This document shows, piece after piece, positions 8,556 to 17,334 of a DNA stretch of 64,000 nucleotides. Source of the DNA: Brevibacterium ihuae (GTDB taxonomy: Bacteria > Actinomycetota > Actinomycetes > Actinomycetales > Brevibacteriaceae); NCBI RefSeq assembly GCF_900184225.1, contig NZ_FXWZ01000003.1:1429684-1493683 (forward strand). Reading direction: 5' to 3'. Made by a program: the position numbers and the translations under genes. Below the pieces are notes generated by a model. The model made no database searches, was not told the DNA's origin, and saw only the letters and a program-made list of their open reading frames with translations. Every line of letters starts with the position of its first letter. The stretch's first letter is position 1.

Positions 8556-9721
8556 CCGGTTCCCAGCTCCTCGTCGTCCTCCTCGCCGGCGCTGCGCTCC
8601 TCGCGTCGCTGTTCGCCCAGGCCTTCCTGCCCGCGCGCTTCCTCCTCGACCACGGCCATATCGAGCGCGTGATCCACGATCCCGAGGTGTCGCCGGAGAA
8701 CACCTCGTTCCAGGCGATCGCCGCGTTCTACCGCGCGATCGGCGTGGGGAGCGCTCCCGAGGCCGCCGCGCTGCTCGGAGTCGCGGTCCTCGTCCTCGCC
8801 CTCGCACTCGCGATCGGGTTCGAGCGCCTCGCCCACATCGGGATCGTCGACGCGCTGCTGCTCGGCGCCGCGCTCCTCGTCGGGGTCGCCTACCTCGCGC
8901 AGTACAGCAAGGAGTTCGTCACCGCTCTCGTCGTCGTCGGCCTGCTCGTGTGGGGCGGACGGCGCGGCGGGGACCTCTTCGTCGTGCTCGCCTGTCTGGG
9001 CTATGCGGCGACGATGCGTCCGTACTGGGTGCTCGTCGCGGTCCTCTACGTCGCCTGGCGGTGGGTCCTCCCGCGCCTGCGGAACCCGCTGTGGCTGCCG
9101 GTGCTCGCGCTCGCGGTGTACGTCGTCGCGCAGCCGGTGTTCGTCCTCGCCCTCGGCACCGATCTCGACGGTCAGCGCGCGTGGCTCAACGCGGAGCGGG
9201 CCGACGTCAACGTCGCCACCCTCATCACCGCGCCGCTGCCCGGCGAGGGGCCGGTGTCGGCGGTGCTCGGCACACTCCTCGTGCTCCTCCTCCTCGTGGT
9301 CCCCGTGGGGCTGCTCACGAGCGGAGCCGTCTACCACACCGCGGCCGGTCTGCTCATCCTCGGTCTCTGGGCGTGCACCTTCACGGCGATCGCCACCGGT
9401 GCCTGCCGGCGGCGCCCGCGCGAGGTGGACGCCGCCGATCCGGTGCTCCGGGCCCGTGCCGCCGCGCTGCTCCTGGCGCTGCTCGTCGTCCAGGCGATCT
9501 TCGAACCCGACTACGGCTCGTACCTCAAGCATCTCGCTCCGATGCTCCCGCTCATGGTCGTCGTCGTCGCCCGCCATCCGGCCACGGCGACGAACCGCCG
9601 GCTGCGTGCCGCCCGCGCGGCCGCCGCGCGCGGGTACGGGGCGTCGGCACCTTCTCACGCCGCCGCCGGTGATGCGCCGTCCGGGTGGCACGCGCCCGCG
9701 TCCCGGGAGGCCGCGCCATGA
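8546..9721 (+). CDS. Polytopic membrane protein, probable Wzy-like polysaccharide polymerase
   Basis: GTG at 8546 has a gggag site five bases upstream and overlaps the end of the glycosyltransferase by ten bases; a second GTG at 8552 would give a four-base overlap. The 391-residue product is mostly hydrophobic, with about nine to ten membrane segments. A polar loop between segments, ahead of EFVTALVVVGLLVWGGRR, contains YLAQYSKE, and the C-terminal region has a FEPDYGSYLKHLAPMLPL segment. This resembles the late portion of O-antigen/capsule polymerases, which diverge strongly in sequence. The operon otherwise supplies a flippase and co-polymerase but no other candidate polymerase, which supports this assignment. 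A general membrane protein with another role cannot be excluded. The last ~35 residues are a charged, alanine-rich cytosolic tail. Confidence 0.6.
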   Translation: MRVTGSQLLVVLLAGAALLASLFAQAFLPARFLLDHGHIERVIHDPEVSPENTSFQAIAAFYRAIGVGSAPEAAALLGVAVLVLALALAIGFERLAHIGIVDALLLGAALLVGVAYLAQYSKEFVTALVVVGLLVWGGRRGGDLFVVLACLGYAATMRPYWVLVAVLYVAWRWVLPRLRNPLWLPVLALAVYVVAQPVFVLALGTDLDGQRAWLNAERADVNVATLITAPLPGEGPVSAVLGTLLVLLLLVVPVGLLTSGAVYHTAAGLLILGLWACTFTAIATGACRRRPREVDAADPVLRARAAALLLALLVVQAIFEPDYGSYLKHLAPMLPLMVVVVARHPATATNRRLRAARAAAARGYGASAPSHAAAGDAPSGWHAPASREAAP

Positions 9722-10863
9722 GGATCCTCCATGTCACCGACGCCGCCTCGGCCGGGGTGCTCACCGCCGTGACCACGCTCGCCCGGGCGCAGGCCGCGCA
9801 TCCGGACATCGAGCGCGTCGTCCTCGGCTACGTGCCCCGACCCGATTCGCCGACCCCGGCGGGCATTGCCGAGCTCACCGGCCCGGCCGTCGAGGTCCGG
9901 CGCTGGCACCGGGGCGGGCGCACCGCGATCGCGGGCCTCACCGGACGGCTGTGGAGCACCCTCGGGAGGGAGGGATTCGACATCGTCCACCTCCACTCCT
10001 CCCGTGCGGGATTCCTCGGTCGGCCGGTCGCGGCGCTGCGCGGCCACCGGGACCGCACCGTCTACAGCCCCCACTGCTTCGCGTTCGACCGGTCCGACTT
10101 CGGTGCCGGGCCGCGCGCCGTCTACCGTGCTCTCGAACGGATCGGGGCGCGCGCCGGGGACCGCCTCGTGCTCGTCTCCGAATCCGAGGCCGAGGTCGCC
10201 CGCCGGGCCATCCCCGGTGTCCGCACCGCGGTCCTCCGCAACTCCGTCGACGTCGCCGCCCTCCAGCGCACCGTCGGGCGCACGCCCGGGGAGACCGCCG
10301 AGGTTCCGGCACCCGCCGCTGACCGGAACGGAGAGGATGGTCCGCCGCTCGTCGTCCACATCGGCCGCATCCAGGGGCAGAAGCAGCCCGAGCAGTTCGC
10401 CGCGGTCGCGCGGCGGGTGCGCGCGGCGCTCGGCCCGGTCCGGTTCCGCTGGCTCGGCGACGGCGACCGCGCACGGCTGGGCGACGGGATCGAGGTCTCG
10501 GGCTGGATGCCGCACGCCGTACTCGTCGCCGAGCTCGCCCGCGCGGACGCCGTGCTCTTCACCTCCGCCGGGGAGGGGATGCCGATGTCGGTCCTCGAGG
10601 CGCAGACCCTCGGCGTGCCCGTCATCGCCTCGGACGTCACCGGCCTGCGCGACATCGTCGACGACGGCGTCACCGGACGCCTCGTCACCGGCGAGGTCGC
10701 ACTGGCCGCCGCGCTCATCGAGGTCCTCTCCGACCCCGCGCTGCGCTCCCGGCTCGGCGCCGCGGCCGCCGCCCGCGCCCGTGCGGCCTTCGATGCGGCC
10801 GATCTCGCTGACCGCTCCCTGACCGCCTACCGCTCGCTCGCCGCCGGCGAAAGGACACCATGA
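9718..10863 (+). CDS. Glycosyltransferase family 4 (GT-B fold)
   Basis: The ATG at 9718 overlaps the previous stop (ATGA) and follows a gggagg site. The 381-residue product starts MRILHVTDAASAGVLTAV, then DIVHLHSSRAGFLGR (acceptor-domain motif) and YSPHCFAFDRSDF. The donor half shows VVHIGRIQGQKQPEQFAAVA, WLGDGDRARL and FTSAGEGMPMSVLEAQTLGVPVI, the glycine/glutamate signature of retaining GT4 enzymes. These features match capsule and O-antigen glycosyltransferases of the WcaL/RfaB type. It is the second GT4 of the operon, so the repeating unit probably has at least four sugars counting the priming, other GT4 and GT2 enzymes. Substrate is unknown. Confidence 0.87.
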   Translation: MRILHVTDAASAGVLTAVTTLARAQAAHPDIERVVLGYVPRPDSPTPAGIAELTGPAVEVRRWHRGGRTAIAGLTGRLWSTLGREGFDIVHLHSSRAGFLGRPVAALRGHRDRTVYSPHCFAFDRSDFGAGPRAVYRALERIGARAGDRLVLVSESEAEVARRAIPGVRTAVLRNSVDVAALQRTVGRTPGETAEVPAPAADRNGEDGPPLVVHIGRIQGQKQPEQFAAVARRVRAALGPVRFRWLGDGDRARLGDGIEVSGWMPHAVLVAELARADAVLFTSAGEGMPMSVLEAQTLGVPVIASDVTGLRDIVDDGVTGRLVTGEVALAAALIEVLSDPALRSRLGAAAAARARAAFDAADLADRSLTAYRSLAAGERTP

Positions 10864-12014
10864 CCGTCGATCGTGCTCTCACCGTCCTCCGCGCGCACGC
10901 GCTGCACATCATCGCGTGCGTGCTCCTCGGGACCCTCATCGGACTCGGGGCGTACTTCCTGCTCCCGCGCACCTACGAATCGCAGGCGCTCCTCTGGGTC
11001 GCCTCGACGGAGGAGGAGCCGGTGCCCGGGGCCATGCCCGAGGACCGGATGGCGACCTATCTCGAGTACGCCCGGTCCGCCCGGGTGAGCGAGGACGCCG
11101 CCGAAGCGCTCGCGGACTCCGGTGCCGCGGCCGATCCCGCCGAGGACGTGGTGATCGCCAATCCGGAAGGGTCCGCGATCCTCACCGTCACCGGCAGCGC
11201 GGCGGATCCGGAGGCCGCCCGCGCCCTCACCGACGCCGTCGCGGAGGCGGCGGCCGACCGGCTCACCGCCGACGACCCGTCCGACCTCGGGACCGCGGTC
11301 GAGATCGCCCAGCAGGCGACCCTGCCGCAGGCTCCCGTCGCCCCGTTCCTCCTCACCGCGGTGCTCGCCGGCGCCCTCGGCGGTGCGGTCCTCGGTGTCC
11401 TCCTCGCCCTCGTCCTCGGGTCGCGCCGCCCCCGGCTCTACACCGCGGACTCGGTGGGCGAGCGGCTCGGCGCCCGCGTCGTCGGCAGCCTCGGCGGCGT
11501 GCCGAACCGGCGCGCGCGGCGCGACCACGGCCGGTCCGGGATCTCCGATGACCCTGTATCGGCGTTCACCGACCTCGGCCTCGCCGACCCCGCCGCCCGC
11601 GGCGAGATCGTCGCCGTCGTCGGCGCCGACGTCGGTGCCGACCCCCGGCAGGCGGCGTGGACCCTCGGCCGAGCGGCCGGCGACCTCGGGATCGGGGTGC
11701 GCGTCCTCGACGTCGGCGACCTCGTCCCGGCCTCCGCCGGGGGCCAGCGGCCGGCGGCTCTCACCGCGGATGCCGCGGGATCCGCTCTCGAGTCCGTCCG
11801 GCGGACCGGTGACCTCGCCCTCCTCGTCGTCGACGACCTCGGCGGCTCGCGGAGCGCCCCCGCGCTCCTCGCGGCGGCCGATTCCGCGGTCTGCGTGTAC
11901 GGGGCCGAACCTCTCGCCTCCGCCGTCGACGCGGCACGCGAGCGGATGCGGGCCGCATCGACACCGGTGCGGGGAGCCGTGCAGTCGTCCGGGTCCGCCC
12001 GCTCCACCTCCTGA
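10860..12014 (+). CDS. Wzz-type chain-length/co-polymerase protein with a degenerate BY-kinase-like domain
   Basis: The ATG overlaps the preceding stop. Residues ~17-37 and ~160-183 are membrane helices enclosing an extracytoplasmic domain that begins YESQALLWV, as in Wzz/CapA polysaccharide co-polymerases. The cytosolic part (~230-384) keeps the outline of a bacterial tyrosine kinase: a strand REIVAVVGADVG, then LALLVVDDLGGSRSAPALL resembling the Walker B region, and AADSAVCV. The GxxxxGKS/T Walker A loop is missing (VGADVGADPRQAAW stands there) and there is no tyrosine cluster at the tail. I infer a co-polymerase that sets chain length without kinase activity. It lies directly before the nucleotide-sugar dehydratase gene, with a 67-base gap. 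Confidence 0.75.
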   Translation: MTVDRALTVLRAHALHIIACVLLGTLIGLGAYFLLPRTYESQALLWVASTEEEPVPGAMPEDRMATYLEYARSARVSEDAAEALADSGAAADPAEDVVIANPEGSAILTVTGSAADPEAARALTDAVAEAAADRLTADDPSDLGTAVEIAQQATLPQAPVAPFLLTAVLAGALGGAVLGVLLALVLGSRRPRLYTADSVGERLGARVVGSLGGVPNRRARRDHGRSGISDDPVSAFTDLGLADPAARGEIVAVVGADVGADPRQAAWTLGRAAGDLGIGVRVLDVGDLVPASAGGQRPAALTADAAGSALESVRRTGDLALLVVDDLGGSRSAPALLAAADSAVCVYGAEPLASAVDAARERMRAASTPVRGAVQSSGSARSTS

Positions 12015-12081
12015 TCATCATCTGCACCAGCGTGCGCGTGCCCACCGGGACCGCGCACGGAGAACCACGAAGGGACCACTC

Positions 12082-14136
12082 GTGAAAGAGCCGTACTGGC
12101 CGCGCTTCCTGCGCCGCTGGAACATCGAGCGCAATTCGCCGCTCGCGCGCTTCGTCATCCTCGGCGGCATGGACGTCGTCGCCTGGGTCATCGCCTGGCT
12201 GCTCGCGACCGCCGCGATCACCGGACTGGCCGGGGACGCCCTGCCCTTCGAGTTCCTCGCGATGTCGCTCGCGGGCCAGCTGGTCATCGGCGCCGTGCTC
12301 GGCCTCTACGACAACCGCTACCGGATCGCCTCGGGTGCAGAGCTGCTCCGCGTCGGTGCGACCGTCACCGCGGTCTTCGCACTGTGCGCGGGAATCGAGC
12401 TCCTCGCCCTCGGCCGGCTCGAGCTCGTCCGCATGCTGCTCGTGTCCCTGTTCGCCGGGGTCATCATCATCTTCGCCCGCCAGGTGGTGAGCATCGTCGT
12501 CCACCGGGACCGGCGCCCCCGCGGGGGCCGGCGGATCGTCGTCGTCGGAGCCGGCGCCCTCGGCGAGTCGCTCATCTCCCAGATGATCGCCGACCGGCGC
12601 TCGGCCTACATCCCCGTCGCACTCGTCGACGACGACACCGCCAAGCGCAACCTGCGCCTCCACGGGGTGCCGGTCGAGGGGACGAGCGACGCGCTCGCCT
12701 CCGTCGTCGCCTCCACCCGCGCCGACGGGGTCCTCGTCGCGATCGCCAACGCACCGGTCGCGCTCTTCACCAAGCTCACCGCGCAGCTCGAGGGCACCGA
12801 CGTGCGGATCCGCACGGTGCCCTCGCTCACCGAGCTCATGTCCGACACCGTCGATCTCGCCTCGATCCGCGACATCGACGTCGAGGACCTCATGGACCGC
12901 GTCGAGCTGCCCGTCGCCTCGGCCGGCGCATCCGCGCTCGTCCGGGGCCGACGGGTCCTCGTCACCGGTGCCGGAGGGTCGATCGGCTCCGAGCTGTGCC
13001 GGCGGATCCACCGCGAGGGGCCGGCCGAGCTCGTCATGCTCGACCGCGACGAATCCGTCCTCCATTCCCTCAGCCTCACCCTGTACGGCCGCGCCCTCAT
13101 GGACGCCCCCGACCTCGCACTCGTCGACATCCGGGACCGGGAGGCGCTCGACGCGGTCATGGAGCGCTACCGGCCCGAGGTCGTGTTCCATGCGGCGGCG
13201 CTCAAGCACCTGCCGATGCTCGAGTCGTTCCCCGCCGAGGGGTGGAAGACCAACGTCCACGGCACTCTCAACGTCCTGCGGGCGTGCGAGGAGGTCGGGG
13301 TCGACACCTTCGTCAACGTGTCGACGGACAAGGTCGCCGCGCCGACGAGCTGGCTCGGCTGGACCAAGCTCATCGCCGAGCGGCTGACCGGCGAGTTCGC
13401 CCGCCGGACCGGCCGCCGCTACGTGTCCGTGCGCTTCGGCAACGTCCTCGGCTCGCGCGGCTCGGTGCTGCTCGCCTTCCAGAACCAGATCGCCGCCGGC
13501 GGTCCGCTCACCGTCACCCATCCGGAGGTCACCCGGTACTTCATGACCATCCCGGAGGCGTGCAGCCTCGTGCTCGAGGCGGCGTCCGAGGGGTCGGGCG
13601 GCGATACGCTCATCCTCGACATGGGTCAGCAGGTGCGGATCGTCGACGTCGCCCGGCGCATGATGTTCCTGTCCGGTCGCATGTGCGACATCGTCTACAC
13701 CGGCCTGCGTCCGGGGGAGAAGCTCCACGAGGACCTCTTCGTCCCCGGCGACGACCACGTCCGCGGGGACAACGAGCGGATCTGGCACATGCGGGTCAAG
13801 CCGCTCGCGCCCGCCGATCTGCCCGCTGCCCAGGCGGGGCTCGACGAGCTCGAGCGCTGCATCGAGGGTCTGCGTCCGTCGGCCGGCTTCTCCGCCGACG
13901 AGCGCGCCGCGGAGTTCGTGTCCGGGACGGGTCCGATCGACGGCACCGTCTCCGTGCTCGACACGGCGCAGCGACCCGATGCGACGGTGCACCGGCTGCC
14001 CCGAGCGAACGGGTCGGCCGGGAACGTCTCGGCCGCGGAGGGAGCACCCGGACGGGCGACTGATCCGTCCGGCGGGCGACGGAGCACGGAGAACCCCTCC
14101 GACGGCCCTGCCGGTTCGGCCCGGGCGGCGCTGTGA
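12082..14136 (+). CDS. Membrane-bound nucleotide-sugar 4,6-dehydratase (WbpM/CapD/PglF family)
   Basis: GTG at 12082 (aaggga site upstream) gives 684 residues, the usual length. Four membrane helices occupy ~25-135. A first Rossmann domain follows (RRIVVVGAGALGESL, ~153), then the catalytic SDR domain (RVLVTGAGGSIGSEL, ~292). Family members convert UDP-GlcNAc-type sugars to 4-keto-6-deoxy intermediates. The region STDKVAAPTSWLGWTKLIAE aligns with the usual STDKxxxPTNxMGxxK; the lysine is kept, but leucine stands where Met or Tyr is normally found, which could affect activity. The C-terminal ~100 residues are a low-complexity tail. The following aminotransferase is the logical next step, so the pair probably makes a 4-amino-4,6-dideoxy sugar. 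Confidence 0.85.
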   Translation: MKEPYWPRFLRRWNIERNSPLARFVILGGMDVVAWVIAWLLATAAITGLAGDALPFEFLAMSLAGQLVIGAVLGLYDNRYRIASGAELLRVGATVTAVFALCAGIELLALGRLELVRMLLVSLFAGVIIIFARQVVSIVVHRDRRPRGGRRIVVVGAGALGESLISQMIADRRSAYIPVALVDDDTAKRNLRLHGVPVEGTSDALASVVASTRADGVLVAIANAPVALFTKLTAQLEGTDVRIRTVPSLTELMSDTVDLASIRDIDVEDLMDRVELPVASAGASALVRGRRVLVTGAGGSIGSELCRRIHREGPAELVMLDRDESVLHSLSLTLYGRALMDAPDLALVDIRDREALDAVMERYRPEVVFHAAALKHLPMLESFPAEGWKTNVHGTLNVLRACEEVGVDTFVNVSTDKVAAPTSWLGWTKLIAERLTGEFARRTGRRYVSVRFGNVLGSRGSVLLAFQNQIAAGGPLTVTHPEVTRYFMTIPEACSLVLEAASEGSGGDTLILDMGQQVRIVDVARRMMFLSGRMCDIVYTGLRPGEKLHEDLFVPGDDHVRGDNERIWHMRVKPLAPADLPAAQAGLDELERCIEGLRPSAGFSADERAAEFVSGTGPIDGTVSVLDTAQRPDATVHRLPRANGSAGNVSAAEGAPGRATDPSGGRRSTENPSDGPAGSARAAL

Positions 14137-15299
14137 TGGACCGGATCCTCCTGTCGAAGCCCGTCGTCGGCGGTGCGGAGAAGGACGCGGTGCTCGCCGC
14201 CCTCGACTCCGGCTGGGTCGCACCCGCCGGACCGGACCTCGCGGAGTTCGAGGCGGAGCTCGCCCGGCGCACCGGCCGGTCCCACGCCGTCGCGCTGTCC
14301 TCGGGGACCGCGGCCCTCCACCTCGCGCTGCGCGCGGCCGGGGTGGGCCCCGGGGACCGGGTGGCATGCGCGACCCTGACCTTCGTCGCCTCCGCGAATG
14401 CGATCGCCCACAGCGGGGCGCGGGCGGAGTTCGTCGACTGCGACGGGTCCGGAGCGCTCGATCCCGTGCTCCTCGATTCCGTGCTGTCCCGGGCGCACGC
14501 GGCGGGCGATCCGTTCCGCGCGGTGGTCGCCGTCGATCTGCTCGGTCACGTGTGCGACTACGCTGCGCTCGCCGCGGTCGCCGCCGCCCACGGGGCCGTG
14601 CTCGTGTCCGACGCCGCCGAGTCCCTCGGCTCCGAGCGGGACGGCCGCCCGGCCGGCTCGTTCGGCGAGCTCGCCGCGGTGTCCTTCAACGGCAACAAGA
14701 TCGTCACCACCTCGTCCGGCGGCGCCGTCCTCACCGACGACGCGGAGACCGCGGCGTACGTCCGCCACCTGTCCACGCAGGCGCGCGAACCGGTGCCGCA
14801 CTACGAGCACCGGGAGATCGGGTACAACTACCGGCTGTCGAATCTCCTCGCCGCGCTCGGCCGGGCCCAGCTCGCCCGCCTCGACGAGTTCATCGCGGCG
14901 AAGCGCCGGCACCGGAAGCTCTACCGCGAGCGCGCTGCCGCCTGGCCGGGGGTGACGGTGCTCGGCGATCCGCACGACGACGACCGGGAGAACTGCTGGA
15001 TGACCGCGCTCCTCCTCGATCCAGCGGTGTGCCCCCTCGCACCGGCCGAGCTCATGGCCGCCCTCGACGAGGCCGGGATCGAGTCCCGGCCGATGTTCGC
15101 ACCCATGCACCTCCAGCCGGTGTACGCCGACCGCGCCGCCCACCCCGTCCACGGGGGAGCGGTGTCCGAGGACCTCTACCGCCGCGGCCTCCTCGTGCCC
15201 GCCGGCGCATCGGTGGGCGACGCCGGCTGCCGCACCGTGTGCGACCGCCTCGACACGCTGCTCGCCGACCCGGCCCGACCGTCAGGAGGTGTTCGATGA
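14136..15299 (+). CDS. DegT/DnrJ/EryC1-family PLP-dependent sugar aminotransferase
   Basis: ATG at 14136 shares one base with the preceding stop (a GTG three bases earlier is possible). The 387-residue product has the family fold: GGAEKDAVLAALDSGWVAPAGP near the start, HAVALSSGTAALHLALRAAG, VSDAAESLGS in the cofactor pocket, and SFNGNKIVTTSSGGAVLT carrying the PLP-binding Lys188. These enzymes transfer an amino group, usually from glutamate, to the 4-keto sugar made by the preceding dehydratase. The arrangement resembles PglF-PglE in bacillosamine synthesis, but no PglD-type acetyltransferase gene follows, so the final sugar may stay unacetylated or be finished elsewhere. Strong family call; exact substrate inferred. 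Confidence 0.88.
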   Translation: MDRILLSKPVVGGAEKDAVLAALDSGWVAPAGPDLAEFEAELARRTGRSHAVALSSGTAALHLALRAAGVGPGDRVACATLTFVASANAIAHSGARAEFVDCDGSGALDPVLLDSVLSRAHAAGDPFRAVVAVDLLGHVCDYAALAAVAAAHGAVLVSDAAESLGSERDGRPAGSFGELAAVSFNGNKIVTTSSGGAVLTDDAETAAYVRHLSTQAREPVPHYEHREIGYNYRLSNLLAALGRAQLARLDEFIAAKRRHRKLYRERAAAWPGVTVLGDPHDDDRENCWMTALLLDPAVCPLAPAELMAALDEAGIESRPMFAPMHLQPVYADRAAHPVHGGAVSEDLYRRGLLVPAGASVGDAGCRTVCDRLDTLLADPARPSGGVR

Positions 15300-16003
15300 C
15301 ACCCGTCGATCCCGTCCCGGACACCGTCCTCGTCATCGCGCCTCACCCAGACGACGAGGTGCTCGGCTGCGGCGGGACGATCGCCGCCTGGTCCGCCGCC
15401 GGCGCGACGGTGGTCGTCCTCACCGTGTGCTCCGATCTGCCGCCGCTCTATCGGGAGGGGCTCGCCGCAGAGATCGAGGCCGAGGCCCGCGAGGCGCATC
15501 GAGTGCTCGGAGTCGCGCACAGCGAGTTCCTCGACCTGCCTTCCGTCGAGGTCGCCCGGCTGCCGGTGGCCGAGCTCAACGGCGGGGTCGAGCGCTGCGC
15601 GCGCGAGCTCCGGCCCGACGTCGTGCTCGCCCCGTTCCCCGACCGCCATGTCGATCACCGCGCGGTGTTCGACGCCGCGATGGTCGCCGCCCGTCCCGTG
15701 GGTCCCGGTACCGACATCGGTCTCGTCGCGCTCTACGAGACGGTCTCGGAGACCTTCTGGAACGCCCCCGGGGCGGAGCCGACCTTCGCGCCGACGTGGT
15801 TCGTCGACATCGGCGACACCCTGCGCGCCAAGCTCGACGCCTTCGCGTGCTTCCGGTCCCAGCTCCAGGAGCACCCGGGACCGCGGACGCTCGAGGCGCT
15901 CGAGGCGCTCGCGGTGTTCCGCGGGAGCCAGCAGAGCATGCGCGCCGCGGAGGCGTTCCAGGTCGTGCGGATGTCGACGCGCGGGAGGTGGCCCCGACGG
16001 TGA
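15296..16003 (+). CDS. PIG-L (LmbE-like) zinc-dependent deacetylase
   Basis: The start ATG overlaps the previous stop and follows an aggagg site. The 235-residue protein carries the two zinc-binding motifs of the PIG-L family: AHPDDE-type PHPDDEVLG at 16-24 and HVDH at 118-121. Known members remove N-acetyl groups from GlcNAc-containing lipids or thiols such as mycothiol and bacillithiol precursors. Inside a polysaccharide operon, between the aminotransferase and the flippase, a role in deacetylating an amino sugar of the repeat unit or its lipid-linked intermediate is the simplest reading. No signal peptide is visible, so it acts in the cytosol, before export. The coding frame stays open far upstream, but that is only overlap with earlier genes. 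Confidence 0.85.
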   Translation: MTPVDPVPDTVLVIAPHPDDEVLGCGGTIAAWSAAGATVVVLTVCSDLPPLYREGLAAEIEAEAREAHRVLGVAHSEFLDLPSVEVARLPVAELNGGVERCARELRPDVVLAPFPDRHVDHRAVFDAAMVAARPVGPGTDIGLVALYETVSETFWNAPGAEPTFAPTWFVDIGDTLRAKLDAFACFRSQLQEHPGPRTLEALEALAVFRGSQQSMRAAEAFQVVRMSTRGRWPRR

Positions 16004-17334
16004 CCGGTCGACAGCACGACACCCCGCCCGCGGGCGCCGACACCCGGCTGCGCGCGGTGAGCCATGACGCCCTCGTGGTCGGCTTCGCCTACGTGCTGTC
16101 CTTCCTCTATCCTCTCGTCTCGCTCCCACTGCTCTCCCGGGCCTTCGGTCCGGCCGACTTCGGGCGCCTCGTGTTCGCCCTGGCCGTCCTCCAGGTCGTC
16201 ACGTACGTCGTCGACTTCGGCTTCAACATCTCCGCCATGCGTCGGATCGCGCTCTCCGCGGACCCCCGGGTCCGCGGGGCGATCGTCGCGGACACGCTCG
16301 CGGCGAAGCTCGTGCTGTTCCTCGGCGCGGCGCTCGGCCTCGGGATCCTCGTCGTGCTCCTCCCGCAGCTGCGACCCGACTGGCTGCTCTACCTGCTCGG
16401 CCTCGGCTGCATCGGGCTGAGCCTCGCCTATCCCGACTGGCTGCTCCAGGGACTCGGCCGGGTCCGGACGTTCGCGGTGACCATGGCGGCGAGCCGGGTC
16501 CTCGCCCTCAGCGGGCTCGTCCTCACCGTGAGCGACTCCTCCGATCTGCCGCTCGCCCTCGTATGGCAGCTCCTGCCCCTCGTCATCGGCACGCTCCTCG
16601 CGTGGCCTCCGCTGCTGCGCTCGGGCACGCTCGCCCGGTGCCGACCGTCGGCGCGCGGGGTCCGGTCCGCGCTCGCCGACGGCCGGCTGCTGTTCGTGTC
16701 GAACATGGCGCTGCTCGGCATGGGATCGGCGAATGCGGTGGTCCTCGGTTTCGTGTCGACCGCGCCGCAGGTCGCATTCCTCGGTGCCGCAGAACGGTTC
16801 GGCAACGCCGGACGCGGAGTCATGCACGGGGTCCGGAACGTCATGCTGCCGCGCCTCGCCCGCGCCGACGACGGCCCGGAGGGTGCGCGCCTGCATCGGC
16901 TCATCGGCAGCGGGATCGCCGGTGCCTACGGCCTGGGCGGACTCACCCTCGCCGTCATCGCTCCGTGGTTCATCCCGCTCTACCTCGGCCCCGGCTTCGA
17001 CCCCGCGATCCTCGTCACCCAGCTCATCGGCGCGGGGCTGTGCTTCGCCGGCGGGACGGGCGTGCTCATCCTCTTCGCCCAGGCCCGCCACCGCTTCGCT
17101 CCGGTCGCCCGCATCACCGCGACCGCCGCCGCCGTCCACGTCCTCCTCGTCGCCGTCGCGGGCTGGATGTGGGGCGCCGCCGGCGCCGCCGGCGCCATCG
17201 TGCTCACCGAAGTCCTCCAGCTCTGCCTGTTCCTCGCCGACCGTCGCCGGGCCTCCCGCGACTCCGCACCCGTCCCGCGGACCGCCCCCGTCGATCCCCG
17301 CGGGGGCCCGACCGACAAGGAGCCATCCCCGTGA
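16000..17334 (+). CDS. Wzx-type polysaccharide flippase (MOP superfamily)
   Basis: GTG at 16000 overlaps the preceding stop (GTGA), with a gggagg site 12 bases upstream. The 444-residue protein has about 12 membrane segments. After a 25-residue cytosolic lead it reads FAYVLSFLYPLVSLPLLSRAF, followed by GPADFGRLVFA, the conserved start of Wzx/RfbX flippases. Further in are AYPDWLLQGLGR, similar to the YPxWxxQG motif of this family, and an AERFGNAGRGVM segment. Such proteins move undecaprenyl-linked oligosaccharides across the membrane for polymerisation by Wzy. With the Wzy-like and Wzz-like proteins this completes a Wzx/Wzy-dependent pathway. Confidence 0.87.
   Translation: MTGRQHDTPPAGADTRLRAVSHDALVVGFAYVLSFLYPLVSLPLLSRAFGPADFGRLVFALAVLQVVTYVVDFGFNISAMRRIALSADPRVRGAIVADTLAAKLVLFLGAALGLGILVVLLPQLRPDWLLYLLGLGCIGLSLAYPDWLLQGLGRVRTFAVTMAASRVLALSGLVLTVSDSSDLPLALVWQLLPLVIGTLLAWPPLLRSGTLARCRPSARGVRSALADGRLLFVSNMALLGMGSANAVVLGFVSTAPQVAFLGAAERFGNAGRGVMHGVRNVMLPRLARADDGPEGARLHRLIGSGIAGAYGLGGLTLAVIAPWFIPLYLGPGFDPAILVTQLIGAGLCFAGGTGVLILFAQARHRFAPVARITATAAAVHVLLVAVAGWMWGAAGAAGAIVLTEVLQLCLFLADRRRASRDSAPVPRTAPVDPRGGPTDKEPSP

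Noticed and set aside
13979..16003. A 674-residue fusion of the aminotransferase region and PIG-L
   Set aside because: The frame is open upstream by chance. The ATGA overlap, aggagg site and PIG-L N-terminus place the start at 15296.
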